NCBI RefSeq assembly: GCF_023277925.1
Contig: NZ_CP063832.1
Coordinates: forward strand, 4,028,501 to 4,092,500
Length of the DNA stretch: 64,000 nucleotides
Origin: Pseudomonas entomophila
GTDB lineage: Bacteria; Pseudomonadota; Gammaproteobacteria; Pseudomonadales; Pseudomonadaceae
Direction of reading: 5' to 3'
Shown: positions 8,527 through 18,262 of the stretch, one piece after another
Position numbering within the stretch: position 1 is the first letter of the stretch
Layout of the letters: each line of letters starts with the position of its first letter
Program-made: the position numbers and the translations under genes
Notes under the pieces: generated by a model
Told to the model about the DNA's origin: nothing
The model's input: the letters and a program-made list of their open reading frames with translations, nothing else
Databases searched by the model: none

Positions 8527-9633
8527 CTAAAGCCTCACGCTGGCAAAGGTTGACTCATTGCGCGCCTGGCTCAGCGCCGCCATCGGCCCGCTGTGCGGCG
8601 ACAGGGCCATGGCCTGCGGGATCGGCATCATCGCCACCTGCTGCGTGGTGTTCGAACCCACCCGCTCGTCACGCGGCGGAATGCCGAAGTACTCGCGGTA
8701 GCATTTGGAGAAGTGCGGCGTGGAAACAAAGCCGCACACCGACGCCACTTCGATGATCGACATCGGGGTCTGCTTGAGCAATTGCCGCGCGCGGATCAGG
8801 CGCAGCTTGAGGTAGTAGCGCGACGGCGAGCAGTGCAGGTACTTCTGGAACAGGCGCTCGAGCTGGCGCCGCGACACCGCCACGTACACCGCCAGTTCAT
8901 CCAGGTCGATGGGCTCTTCCAGGTTCGCCTCCATCAACGCGACGATTTCCTGCAGCTTCGGCTGGTTGGTGCCCAGCATGTGCTTGAGCGGCACGCGCTG
9001 GTGGTCCTGCTCGTTGCGGATGCGTTCGTAGACGAACATCTCGGAGATCGCCGCCGACAGCTCACGACCATGATCGCGGCTGATCAGGTGCAGCATCATG
9101 TCCAGCGGCGCGGTGCCGCCGGAGCTGGTGAAGCGGTTGCGGTCGAGGGTGAACAGGCGGGTGCTCATGTTCACCCGTGGGTAGGCTTCCTGCATCGCCG
9201 CCAGGCATTCCCAGTGCACGCTGCAGTCGAAACCGTCAAGCAGCCCGGCGCAGGCCAGCGCCCAGCTGCCGGTGCACACCGCGCCCAGGCGACGTGACTG
9301 GCGGGCCTGGGCCTGCAGCCAGGTGACGTGCTCACGGGTGACGGTGCGCTGGATACCCACGCCACCGCAGACGATCACGGTGTCCATGGGTGGGGCATTG
9401 TGCATGGCGGCATCGGGGGTGATCTGCAAACCATCGCTGGCCCACACCTGGCCACCGTCGACGGTCAGCGTGTGCCAGCGGTACAGCTCGCGGCCGGACA
9501 GCTGGTTCGCCATGCGCAGCGGCTCGACGGCGGACGCCAGGGAGATCAGGGTGAAGTTGTCCAGCAGGAGAAAGCCGATGGACTGGGGTGCTGTGCGGTT
9601 CTGGGTTGGGGTCCCGGAGGTGTACGACGTCAT
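8527..9633 (-). CDS. gbdR: GbdR, glycine-betaine catabolism regulator
   Basis: 368 residues with the GlxA-like layout: an N-terminal DJ-1/PfpI-like ligand domain (about 18-200, with GAVCTGSWALACAGLL around the nucleophile-elbow position) and a C-terminal AraC double helix-turn-helix (VAVSRRQLERLFQKYLHCSP, then IEVASVCGFVSTPHFSKCYR). This matches GbdR, the activator of betaine and dimethylglycine catabolism, serine dehydratase and the cbc transporter in pseudomonads; two of those targets follow directly in this window. A C-terminal tail of ~50 residues, rich in Met, Ala and Gln, extends beyond the DNA-binding domain. Distinguished from CdhR by its longer N-terminus and position. Confidence 0.9.
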   Translation of the reverse strand: MTSYTSGTPTQNRTAPQSIGFLLLDNFTLISLASAVEPLRMANQLSGRELYRWHTLTVDGGQVWASDGLQITPDAAMHNAPPMDTVIVCGGVGIQRTVTREHVTWLQAQARQSRRLGAVCTGSWALACAGLLDGFDCSVHWECLAAMQEAYPRVNMSTRLFTLDRNRFTSSGGTAPLDMMLHLISRDHGRELSAAISEMFVYERIRNEQDHQRVPLKHMLGTNQPKLQEIVALMEANLEEPIDLDELAVYVAVSRRQLERLFQKYLHCSPSRYYLKLRLIRARQLLKQTPMSIIEVASVCGFVSTPHFSKCYREYFGIPPRDERVGSNTTQQVAMMPIPQAMALSPHSGPMAALSQARNESTFASVRL

Positions 9634-10022
9634 CGCGATTTCTCCTCACACAATGCAGGGTGTGCTTCAGGCGAGCACTGTTCTTGTAGTGGCCCCGTTT
9701 CGTATGCAGGGGCTTTGCCAATCCCGACGCAAATGGCATGCCGGAAATTGAACGCTCATCCAATAAAACCCAAAAGCGACGTTGCCATGCGCCCTCCAGC
9801 GGGTTCTGCAACGAGCGTAGACCTAAACGCAAATCGGCGCGCCAGCGCCTTTGCGTGTCACGCCTGAGCAGTTCGGTAGCACTTGTGGGAAGGATGCCCA
9901 GATGCGACAGATTTGAGTGTCACCGACAATGACCCTGCTGGTAACGACAGGCGACGGCCGGTAGATGACAACCGTTGCGCCAGAATGTGGCGCAACGGTC
10001 AGGCGTGGGCAAAAACGGCGCA
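9634..10022. other. intergenic gap upstream of gbdR
   Basis: A 389-base region between gbdR and the end of the serine dehydratase gene. It holds the gbdR leader and, at its right end, a strong hairpin. No plausible coding sequence is seen; the frames crossing it are random extensions. Confidence 0.6.
9971..9999 (-). terminator. perfect hairpin after serine dehydratase
   Basis: A perfect 12-bp inverted repeat (ACCGTTGCGCCA / TGGCGCAACGGT) with a five-base loop, starting 24 bases after the sdaA stop codon on the minus strand. The following bases (TGTCATC) lack a good T-run, so it may act as a 3' stabiliser or a weak or Rho-assisted terminator. Confidence 0.55.
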
Positions 10023-11399
<1,377 letters not shown>

Positions 11400-11842
11400 G
11401 GCCGGATCACCTCTTGATGGGCTTGTCTCACGGCGCCGAACACCGCCTCGCGCAACTGCTAGGCTGAAGTTCGAGCCGCCTTGGAATGCTCGCATCATCA
11501 GGCTTTTGCCCACCCCCTCGCCGTCTGCAACCGACGTACTTTTGTCCAGCAGCGCCGCCGCTGAACCGGCCCTGCGTGCGCCGTTTTCCAGCGCCCGGGC
11601 GCCGTAAAAACCGAGGTGTGGGGGTGGAAAAATCCAGTTGCGACATCGTCCGTACTGGATGCGACCCGTCCTGTACTGGATACGACGCCACCAGTAGGCG
11701 ATTGCCGAACGCTGGAGGATTATCGAAAGCGACTCGTATTGCACGGCCTCGCATCCTGCCCTCTGCAGGCCTGGTCGACCGGAGCCCTGAGAACGCCCGG
11801 CGGCCCACGCGAACCCGAAGATAAAATCACAGGAGTCCATCC
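11400..11842. other. divergent regulatory gap between sdaA and cbcX
   Basis: A 443-base non-coding region between the two divergent genes. It contains a three-unit 21-bp tandem repeat (11634-11696) and the ribosome site of cbcX (ACAGGAGTCCATCC). No protein-coding signal was found. Confidence 0.65.
11634..11696. promoter_or_regulatory. three tandem 21-bp repeats, candidate operator
   Basis: Three consecutive units of exactly 21 bases share the pattern CTGGATRCGAC...GTA: CTGGATGCGACC at 11655 and CTGGATACGACG at 11676 are closest, with a weaker copy (CCAGTTGCGACA) at 11634. A 21-base period is two helical turns, so the units present the same DNA face. Direct repeats of this kind are typical of AraC-family (GbdR) or MocR-type regulator sites. 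They lie about 150 bases before cbcX and 240 bases before sdaA, both expected GbdR targets. Which regulator binds is inference. Confidence 0.5.
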
Positions 11843-12790
11843 ATGAAAGGTAAACCCTCGCTGTTGCTGGTCGCGTTGCTGTCCGCCCCGCTCCTGGCCC
11901 AGGCCGCCGAACCCGAGCAGTGTCAGACGGTACGGTTCTCCGATGTCGGCTGGACCGACATCACGGTCACCACCGCGACCACCAGCGTCGTGCTCGAAGC
12001 CCTGGGCTACAAGACCCACACCACCATGATCTCGGTACCGGTGACCTACAAGTCGCTGGCCACCGGCAAGGACCTGGACGTGTTTCTCGGCAACTGGATG
12101 CCGACCATGGAAAACGACATCAAGCAGTACCGCGATGCGGGCACCGTCGAGACCGTGCGCGCCAACCTGGAGAACGCCAAGTACACGCTGGCCGTGCCCC
12201 AGGCGCTGTATGACAAGGGCCTGAAGGACTTCTCGGACATCCCGAAATTCAAGAAGGAACTGGACGGCAAGATCTACGGCATCGAGCCGGGCAACGATGG
12301 CAACCGCACCATCCAGAGCATGATCGACAAGAACGCCTTCGGTCTGAAGGACGCCGGTTTCAAGATCGTGCAGTCCAGCGAGGCCGGCATGCTGTCGCAG
12401 GTCGACCGGGCGCAGAAACGCGGCGAGTCGGTGGTGTTCCTGGGCTGGGAGCCGCACCCAATGAACACCCGCTTCAAGATGCAGTACCTGACCGGCGGGG
12501 ATGAGTTCTTCGGCCCCGATTTCGGCAAGGCCACCGTGCTCACTAACACCCGCAAGGGCTACGCGCAGGAATGCGCCAACGTTGGCCAGCTGTTGAAGAA
12601 CCTGTCGTTCGAGCTCAAGGATGAAAGCACGATGATGGGCTATGTCCTGGACGACAAGATGAAACCCGAGGCGGCGGCCAAGAAGTGGCTCAAGGAAAAC
12701 CCCGGCAAGCTGGACGCCTGGCTGGCCGGCGTGACCACCGTGGATGGCAAGCCCGGCCTCGAGGCGGCCAAGGCCAAACTGACGCAATAA
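11843..12790 (+). CDS. cbcX: choline/betaine ABC binding protein CbcX
   Basis: A 315-residue periplasmic OpuAC-type binding protein with a signal peptide ending LLAQAAE (about residue 22). DVGWTDI and FLGNWMP correspond to the aromatic-cage segments of choline/betaine-binding proteins. Ribosome site ACAGGAG lies before the ATG. It leads the cbcXWV operon: the permease gene follows 84 bases later and the ATPase overlaps the permease. Family knowledge from P. aeruginosa indicates choline preference for CbcX with a shared CbcWV core also used by CaiX (3025) and BetX. The paralogy with CaiX is evident along the whole chain. Confidence 0.9.
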   Translation: MKGKPSLLLVALLSAPLLAQAAEPEQCQTVRFSDVGWTDITVTTATTSVVLEALGYKTHTTMISVPVTYKSLATGKDLDVFLGNWMPTMENDIKQYRDAGTVETVRANLENAKYTLAVPQALYDKGLKDFSDIPKFKKELDGKIYGIEPGNDGNRTIQSMIDKNAFGLKDAGFKIVQSSEAGMLSQVDRAQKRGESVVFLGWEPHPMNTRFKMQYLTGGDEFFGPDFGKATVLTNTRKGYAQECANVGQLLKNLSFELKDESTMMGYVLDDKMKPEAAAKKWLKENPGKLDAWLAGVTTVDGKPGLEAAKAKLTQ

Positions 12791-12874
12791 CGCAAGACGC
12801 AATGGCAACACCGCGGGGCGGGACCGTGCCCGCCCCGGACTGATTTCAATCTTTGCAGGTGGAAGCTCGCTATC

Positions 12875-13720
12875 ATGCTTATCGATCAGAAAATACCCTT
12901 GGGGCAGTACATCGCCTCATTCGTCGAATGGTTGACCCAGAACGGCGCCAGCTACTTCGACGCTATCGCCCAGGGCCTGGAGTTCATGATCCATGGCGTC
13001 ACCAGCGCCCTGACCTGGTTCAACCCGTTCGTGCTCATCGCCCTGTTCGCCGCCCTCGCGCACCTGATCCAGCGCAAGTGGGCACTCACCGTATTCGTCG
13101 CCCTGTCGTTCCTGCTCATCCTCAACCTGGGCTACTGGCAGGAAACCATGGAAACCCTGGCGCAGGTGACTTTCGCCACGGTGGTGTGCGTAGTCATCGG
13201 CGTGCCGCTGGGCATCGCCGCCGCGCACAAACCGATGTTCTACACCGCCATGCGTCCGGTGCTCGACCTGATGCAGACCGTGCCCACCTTCGTCTACCTG
13301 ATCCCCACGCTCACGCTATTCGGCCTGGGTGTGGTGCCGGGGCTGATCTCCACGGTGGTGTTCGCCATCGCCGCGCCCATTCGCCTGACATACCTCGGCA
13401 TCTGCGACGTGCCACAAGAGCTGCTCGACGCCGGCAAGGCTTTCGGCTGCTCACGCCGCCAACTGCTGACCCGCATCGAACTGCCCCACGCCATGCCAAG
13501 CATCGCCGCCGGCATCACGCAGTGCATCATGCTGTCGCTGTCGATGGTGGTGATCGCCGCCCTGGTGGGCGCCGACGGCCTGGGCAAACCTGTGGTCAAC
13601 GCACTGAACACCGCCGATATTTCCCTGGGCTTCGAAGCGGGCCTGGCCATCGTGCTGCTGGCGATCATGCTCGACCGAATCTGCAAGCAACCGGAACTGC
13701 CGGTAAGGGGTGAGGCATGA
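12875..13720 (+). CDS. cbcW: choline/betaine ABC permease CbcW
   Basis: A 281-residue inner-membrane protein of the ProW/OpuAB class with about six or seven membrane segments. The binding-protein-dependent transport signature lies in the second half: ELLDAGKAFGCSRRQLLTRIELPHAMPSI includes the EAA loop that docks on the ATPase. The stop codon overlaps the ATPase start by four bases (ATGA at 13717-13720), showing translational coupling. Together with CbcV it forms the translocation core for several quaternary-amine binding proteins. Confidence 0.9.
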   Translation: MLIDQKIPLGQYIASFVEWLTQNGASYFDAIAQGLEFMIHGVTSALTWFNPFVLIALFAALAHLIQRKWALTVFVALSFLLILNLGYWQETMETLAQVTFATVVCVVIGVPLGIAAAHKPMFYTAMRPVLDLMQTVPTFVYLIPTLTLFGLGVVPGLISTVVFAIAAPIRLTYLGICDVPQELLDAGKAFGCSRRQLLTRIELPHAMPSIAAGITQCIMLSLSMVVIAALVGADGLGKPVVNALNTADISLGFEAGLAIVLLAIMLDRICKQPELPVRGEA

Positions 13721-14895
13721 GCATCATTCGTTTCGAAGACGTCGACGTCATCTTCTCCAGCAAGCCGCGCGAGGCGCTGTCGCTGCTCGACCAGGGCAAG
13801 ACCCGCGAGCAGATCCTCAAGCAGACGGGCCTGGTGGTCGGTGTCGAAAAGGCCAACCTGGACATCAACAAAGGCGAGATCTGCGTGCTGATGGGCCTGT
13901 CCGGCTCCGGCAAGTCCAGCCTGCTGCGTTGCATCAACGGCCTCAACACCGTCAGCCGCGGCAAGCTGTTCGTCGAGCATGAAGGCAAGCACATCGATAT
14001 TGCCCACTGCACCCCGGCCGAGCTGAAGATGATGCGCACCAAGCGCATCGCCATGGTGTTCCAGAAGTTCGCCCTGATGCCCTGGCTGACCGTGCGCGAG
14101 AACATCAGCTTCGGCCTGGAAATGCAGGGCCGCCCGGAGAAGGAACGGCGCAAGCTGGTCGACGAGAAACTCGAGCTGGTGGGCCTGACCCAGTGGCGCA
14201 ACAAGAAGCCCGACGAGCTCTCCGGGGGCATGCAACAGCGCGTGGGCCTGGCCCGGGCGCTGGCGATGGACGCCGACATCCTGCTGATGGACGAGCCGTT
14301 CTCGGCCCTCGACCCGCTGATCCGCCAGGGCCTGCAAGACGAGCTGCTGGCCCTGCAGAGCAAACTGAGCAAGACCATCGTGTTCGTCAGCCACGACCTG
14401 GACGAGGCCCTGAAGCTGGGCAGCCGCATCGCGATCATGAAGGACGGGCGGATCATCCAGTACAGCAAGCCGGAAGACATCGTGCTCAACCCGGCCGACG
14501 AGTACGTGCGCACCTTCGTCGCCCACACCAACCCGCTCAACGTGCTGTGCGGCCGCAGCCTGATGCGCAGCCTGGACAACTGCAGGCGGGTCAATGGCTC
14601 GGTGTGCCTGGACCCAGGTATCGACTCCTGGCTGGACCTTGGCGAAGGCAACTCGATCAAGCGCGCCCGCCAGGGCCAGAACGGGCTGGACATGCAGAAT
14701 TGGGCGCCAGGGCAGGACGTGGAGCTGCTGGAGCGCAGGCCGACCGTTGTGCACGCCGATATCGGCATGCGCGAGGCGCTGCGTATTCGTTACCAGACCG
14801 GCAACAAGCTGGTGTTGCAGGATAACGACAAGGTGGTGGGGATTCTCGGGGATACCGAGCTTTACCATGCCTTGTTGGGCAAGAATCACGGGTGA
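13717..14895 (+). CDS. cbcV: choline/betaine ABC ATPase CbcV
   Basis: A 392-residue ATPase of the ProV/OpuAA type. Walker A is GLSGSGKSS (about 60-68), the ABC signature LSGGMQQR follows at about 168, and Walker B is ILLMDEPFSALD. An N-terminal extension of ~35 residues precedes the usual start of the fold, and the last ~110 residues form a divergent accessory domain in the position of the regulatory CBS pair of ProV. Its start overlaps the cbcW stop. Energises uptake of choline, betaine and carnitine delivered by CbcX, CaiX and related proteins. Confidence 0.9.
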   Translation: MSIIRFEDVDVIFSSKPREALSLLDQGKTREQILKQTGLVVGVEKANLDINKGEICVLMGLSGSGKSSLLRCINGLNTVSRGKLFVEHEGKHIDIAHCTPAELKMMRTKRIAMVFQKFALMPWLTVRENISFGLEMQGRPEKERRKLVDEKLELVGLTQWRNKKPDELSGGMQQRVGLARALAMDADILLMDEPFSALDPLIRQGLQDELLALQSKLSKTIVFVSHDLDEALKLGSRIAIMKDGRIIQYSKPEDIVLNPADEYVRTFVAHTNPLNVLCGRSLMRSLDNCRRVNGSVCLDPGIDSWLDLGEGNSIKRARQGQNGLDMQNWAPGQDVELLERRPTVVHADIGMREALRIRYQTGNKLVLQDNDKVVGILGDTELYHALLGKNHG

Positions 14896-14899
14896 TTCA

Positions 14900-15004
14900 A
14901 TTGGGGCCGCCTTGCGGCCCATCGCGGCTGAAGCCGCTCCTACAGGAGACGTGTGAGCCTTGTAGGAGCGGCTTCAGCCGCGATGGGCTGCAAAGCAGCC
15001 CCAA
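14900..15004. repeat. large nested REP inverted repeat, CGGCTTCAGCCG type
   Basis: A long inverted repeat between the convergent cbcV and hisF genes: TTGGGGC(C)...GCAAAGCAGCCCCAA at the outer edges and paired CATCGCGGCTGAAGCCGCTC / GAGCGGCTTCAGCCGCGATG inside, separated by 18-20 bases. The near-perfect arms of ~25 bases could form a long cruciform or mRNA hairpin and serve as a bidirectional terminator. Confidence 0.85.
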
Positions 15005-15011
15005 TCTTGGT

Positions 15012-15782
15012 TCAGCGTACGACAATCCCACGCGAAGCCATGTAGGCCTTCGCTTCCGGCACCGTGTACTCGCCGAAGTGGAAAATGCTCGCCGCCAGCA
15101 CCGCGCTGGCATGCCCTTCCAGAATCCCGTCAGCCAGGTGCTGCAGGTTACCCACACCACCTGAGGCGATCACCGGAATCCCCAGCGCATCGCTGATCGC
15201 CCGGGTAACCCCCAGGTCGAAGCCGTTCTTCATGCCATCCTGGTCCATGCTGGTGAGCAGGATCTCACCGGCCCCCAACCCTTCCATCTTCTTCGCCCAC
15301 TCCACCGCATCCAGCCCGGTGGGCTTGCGCCCGCCATGGGTGAAGATCTCCCAGCGCGGCGTTTCACCCGGGCCGGAGACTTTCTTGGCGTCGATGGCGA
15401 CGACAATGCACTGCGAACCGAAACGGTCCGCCGCCTCGCCCACGAATTCCGGGTTGAACACCGCCGCAGTGTTGATCGACACCTTGTCGGCACCGGCATT
15501 GAGCAGGTTGCGGATGTCCTGCACGGTGCGCACGCCACCGCCCACGGTCAGCGGGATGAACACCTGGCTGGCCATGCGTTCGACGGTATGCAGGGTGGTA
15601 TCACGGCCATCGACACTGGCGGTGATATCCAGGAAGGTGATCTCGTCGGCGCCCTGCTCGTTGTAGCGACGGGCGATCTCCACCGGGTCGCCGGCATCGC
15701 GGATGTTCTCGAACTTGACGCCCTTGACCACCCGGCCGTTGTCCACGTCCAGGCAAGGGATGATGCGCTTGGCCAGTGCCAT
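15012..15782 (-). CDS. hisF: imidazole glycerol phosphate synthase, cyclase subunit
   Basis: 256 residues, full length for HisF, a (beta-alpha)8 barrel. The two catalytic aspartates are present: Asp12 in [14 protein letters not shown] and Asp ~131 in [13 protein letters not shown]-like phosphate-binding loops follow (VGGGVRT, ASGGVG). It combines with HisH to turn PRFAR plus glutamine-derived ammonia into IGP and AICAR. Last gene of the hisB-hisH-DUF2164-hisA-hisF run, nine bases after hisA. Confidence 0.97.
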   Translation of the reverse strand: MALAKRIIPCLDVDNGRVVKGVKFENIRDAGDPVEIARRYNEQGADEITFLDITASVDGRDTTLHTVERMASQVFIPLTVGGGVRTVQDIRNLLNAGADKVSINTAAVFNPEFVGEAADRFGSQCIVVAIDAKKVSGPGETPRWEIFTHGGRKPTGLDAVEWAKKMEGLGAGEILLTSMDQDGMKNGFDLGVTRAISDALGIPVIASGGVGNLQHLADGILEGHASAVLAASIFHFGEYTVPEAKAYMASRGIVVR

Positions 15783-15791
15783 GGTCGTTCC

Positions 15792-16529
15792 TCAGCCTTT
15801 GTAGTTGTCGCAGAAGGCCTGGGCCTCGGCGACGTCGAGGGTGCCTTCGTAGATGGCGCGGCCGGTGATGGCACCGATGATGCCAGGGGCTTTCGCCTCC
15901 AGCAGGGCCTTGATGTCACCCAGGTTGTGGATGCCGCCCGAGGCGATCACCGGGATCGAAGTGGCTTCGGCCAGCGCCTTGGTGAAGGGCACGTTGCAGC
16001 CCTGCATCATGCCGTCCTTGGCGATGTCGGTGTAGACGATCGCCGAGACACCATCGGCCTCGAACCGCTTGGCCAGGTCGATGACCTGCACCGAGCTCAC
16101 CTCGGCCCAGCCGTCGGTGGCGACGAAGCCGTCTTTCGCATCCAGGCCGACGATGACCTTGCCCGGGAAGGCCTTGCACGCTTCGGCGACGAACTCAGGC
16201 TGCTTGACCGCCTTGGTGCCGATGATCACATGGCTGACGCCCGCCTTGACGTAGTGCTCGATGGTTTCCAGCGAGCGGATGCCGCCGCCGATCTGGATCG
16301 GCAGGTTCGGGTAGCGCCTGGCGATGGCGGTGACCACTTCACCGTTGACCGGCTGGCCTTCGAAGGCGCCGTTCAGGTCGACCAGGTGCAGGCGGCGGCA
16401 GCCACCCTCGACCCATTTGGCGGCCATGCTCACCGGGTCGTCGGAGAATACCGTGGAGTCTTCCATGCGGCCTTGGCGCAGACGTACGCAGGCACCGTCC
16501 TTGAGATCGATAGCGGGGATAATCAGCAT
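15792..16529 (-). CDS. hisA: ProFAR isomerase HisA
   Basis: 245 residues, usual length. It opens [12 protein letters not shown] with the catalytic Asp8 and carries the second catalytic Asp in [10 protein letters not shown] (about 130), along with [10 protein letters not shown] phosphate-binding loops. It catalyses the Amadori isomerisation of ProFAR to PRFAR, the substrate of HisF/HisH. Immediate neighbours hisF and, through the small DUF2164 gene, hisH confirm the call. Confidence 0.97.
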   Translation of the reverse strand: MLIIPAIDLKDGACVRLRQGRMEDSTVFSDDPVSMAAKWVEGGCRRLHLVDLNGAFEGQPVNGEVVTAIARRYPNLPIQIGGGIRSLETIEHYVKAGVSHVIIGTKAVKQPEFVAEACKAFPGKVIVGLDAKDGFVATDGWAEVSSVQVIDLAKRFEADGVSAIVYTDIAKDGMMQGCNVPFTKALAEATSIPVIASGGIHNLGDIKALLEAKAPGIIGAITGRAIYEGTLDVAEAQAFCDNYKG

Positions 16530-16556
16530 CTTGATGACCTGTCTTGTTCGTTGAGT

Positions 16557-16817
16557 TCAGGGCTTCTCGAGCGCCCACAGGTCGCTTTCGATGCTCTCGA
16601 ACCGCTCCTTGAGGTGCAGCTGAACATCGGCGATCGCCCTGTTGTAGTAATACGGAGCCACTTCCCTGGAAAACAGCTCGAGGACCTCGGCCACCTCGAA
16701 CGACCCCAGCTCCAGCTCGAAACGGTCTTCGAGGAAGCGCTTGAGCGTGTCGAGCGCCTCGCGCTCCTGCTCGGGGGCCAGCGTGATGATCGGGGCCTTG
16801 GCCTTCGACCGGCTCAT
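16557..16817 (-). CDS. DUF2164 family small protein in the his operon
   Basis: An 86-residue soluble, charged protein (MSRSKAKAPIITLAPEQE...) fitting the DUF2164 family, whose function is unknown. Its ATG at 16817 directly abuts the hisH stop codon, so its ribosome site lies inside hisH and translation is probably coupled; hisA starts 27 bases after its end. Conserved location between hisH and hisA in pseudomonads suggests a link to histidine synthesis, but no enzymatic motif is visible. Confidence 0.8.
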   Translation of the reverse strand: MSRSKAKAPIITLAPEQEREALDTLKRFLEDRFELELGSFEVAEVLELFSREVAPYYYNRAIADVQLHLKERFESIESDLWALEKP

Positions 16818-17456
16818 TTACCAGCGCCCGTCCCAGGCGACGAAGTTCTGCAGCAGCTGCAGGCCGTGGGTGTGGCTCTTCTCCGGGTGGAACTGCACGG
16901 CAAAGCGCGAACCGTCGGCCAATGCGGCGGCGAAGTCGACGCCATAATGGCCGCGACCGACCACCTGGCCAGGTTTGCCGGCATTGATGTAGTAGCTGTG
17001 CACGAAGTAGAAGCGTGCGCGATCAGGGATGTCGTGCCACAGCGGGTGGTCGATGGTCTGGCTGACCTCGTTCCAGCCCATGTGCGGCACTTTCAGGTGC
17101 TCGCCGTCTTCCTTCAGGTCTTTGCCAAAGAAGCGTACCTGGCCGGGGAACAGGCCGATGCAATCGACACCGTCGTTCTCCTCGCTGTGGTCGAGCAGCG
17201 CCTGCATGCCCACGCAGATGCCGAGGAACGGGCGGTCCTGGCTGACTTCGCGCACCAGGCTGTCGAAGCCCAGGCGGCGGATCTCGGCCATGCAGTCGCG
17301 GATCGCGCCGACGCCCGGGAACACCACGCGGTCGGCTTCACGAATCACCGCGGCATCGCTGGTCACCAGCACCTTGCCGGCGCCCACATGCTCCAGGGCC
17401 TTGGCCACCGAGTGCAGGTTGCCCATGCCATAGTCGATTACGGCTACCGTCTGCAT
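16818..17456 (-). CDS. hisH: imidazole glycerol phosphate synthase, glutaminase subunit
   Basis: 212 residues, a class I glutamine amidotransferase. The nucleophile is Cys81 in [13 protein letters not shown]; the His-Glu pair is in [14 protein letters not shown] near the C-terminus. It starts [14 protein letters not shown], diagnostic of HisH. Supplies ammonia to HisF. The start codon touches the hisB stop and the DUF2164 start touches its own stop, so the whole run is tightly packed. Confidence 0.97.
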   Translation of the reverse strand: MQTVAVIDYGMGNLHSVAKALEHVGAGKVLVTSDAAVIREADRVVFPGVGAIRDCMAEIRRLGFDSLVREVSQDRPFLGICVGMQALLDHSEENDGVDCIGLFPGQVRFFGKDLKEDGEHLKVPHMGWNEVSQTIDHPLWHDIPDRARFYFVHSYYINAGKPGQVVGRGHYGVDFAAALADGSRFAVQFHPEKSHTHGLQLLQNFVAWDGRW

Positions 17457-18050
17457 TTACAGGCACCCTTTGGTGGAAGGCATCTGCCCAGCCATGCGCG
17501 CGTCTTGCTCGATGGCCATGCGCAGCGCGCGGCCGAAGGCCTTGAACACGGTCTCGATCTGGTGGTGAGTGTTGTGGCCACGCAGGTTGTCGATGTGCAG
17601 GGTCACCAGGGCGTGGTTGACGAAACCCTGGAAGAACTCCTGGAACAGGTCGACATCGAAGCCACCGACGCTGGCGCGGGTGTACGGCACGTGCATCTGC
17701 AAGCCCGGGCGGCCAGAGAAGTCGATGACCACTCGCGACAGGGCCTCGTCCAGCGGCACATAGGCGTGACCGTAGCGGTAGATGCCTTTCTTGTCGCCAA
17801 TGGCCTGGGCGAAGGCCTGGCCGAGGGTGATGCCGACGTCCTCGACAGTGTGATGGTCATCGATATGCAGGTCGCCCTTGCATTCGATGTCCAGATCGAT
17901 CAGCCCATGCCGGGCGATCTGGTCGAGCATGTGTTCAAGGAAAGGCACGCCGATATCGAATCGGGCCTTGCCGCTGCCATCGAGGTTGATCGAGCACTTG
18001 ACCTGGGTTTCCAGGGTATTGCGCTCGACGGAAGCCTTACGTTCGACCAT
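17457..18050 (-). CDS. hisB: imidazoleglycerol-phosphate dehydratase (monofunctional)
   Basis: 197 residues from the ATG at 18050, selected because GGAG lies six bases upstream; an in-frame ATG 13 codons earlier is less likely. The paired metal-binding motifs HHTVEDVGI (about 63-71) and [10 protein letters not shown] (about 160-169) are intact, together with FLEHML and FVNHAL. It is the dehydratase domain only, with no N-terminal histidinol-phosphatase as in enteric HisB, so the phosphatase step must come from another protein. First gene of the operon. Confidence 0.96.
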   Translation of the reverse strand: MVERKASVERNTLETQVKCSINLDGSGKARFDIGVPFLEHMLDQIARHGLIDLDIECKGDLHIDDHHTVEDVGITLGQAFAQAIGDKKGIYRYGHAYVPLDEALSRVVIDFSGRPGLQMHVPYTRASVGGFDVDLFQEFFQGFVNHALVTLHIDNLRGHNTHHQIETVFKAFGRALRMAIEQDARMAGQMPSTKGCL

Positions 18051-18188
18051 CACCAGCTCCGCAAAATCATTGGGCGAAAAGGGTTCCATTATAGGCCCAG
18101 AATGCGCCGGCTTGAAACGCGGATGACATATGGCGGAGCACGCATTTACGGGGGTTGGACAGGCCTACAGGTCTATACAACCAGCCCT

Positions 18189-18246
18189 TTCGCCGGCTGC
18201 CGGCTCCTGCGGACATCGCACCCGTAGGAGCCGGCTTGCCGGCGAA
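18189..18246. repeat. REP pair, GCCGGC type
   Basis: Inverted copies TTTCGCCGGCTGCCGGCTCC and CGTAGGAGCCGGCTTGCCGG, separated by about 15 bases, lie between the OFA transporter gene end and the hisB start. The left copy has lost the AA linker found in most others. Confidence 0.8.
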
Positions 18247-18262
18247 CAGCCTCACACATCAA

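Noticed and set aside
11400..11840. 147-residue N-terminal extension of serine dehydratase
   Set aside because: The frame is open, but the ribosome site and the family N-terminus place the start at 11399; the upstream part has no homology-like content and carries the tandem repeats.
15336..18227. 963-codon open frame opposite the his genes
   Set aside because: Antisense shadow produced by high GC; low-complexity His/Val/Asp-rich product, no start signals, and the opposite strand encodes complete his genes.
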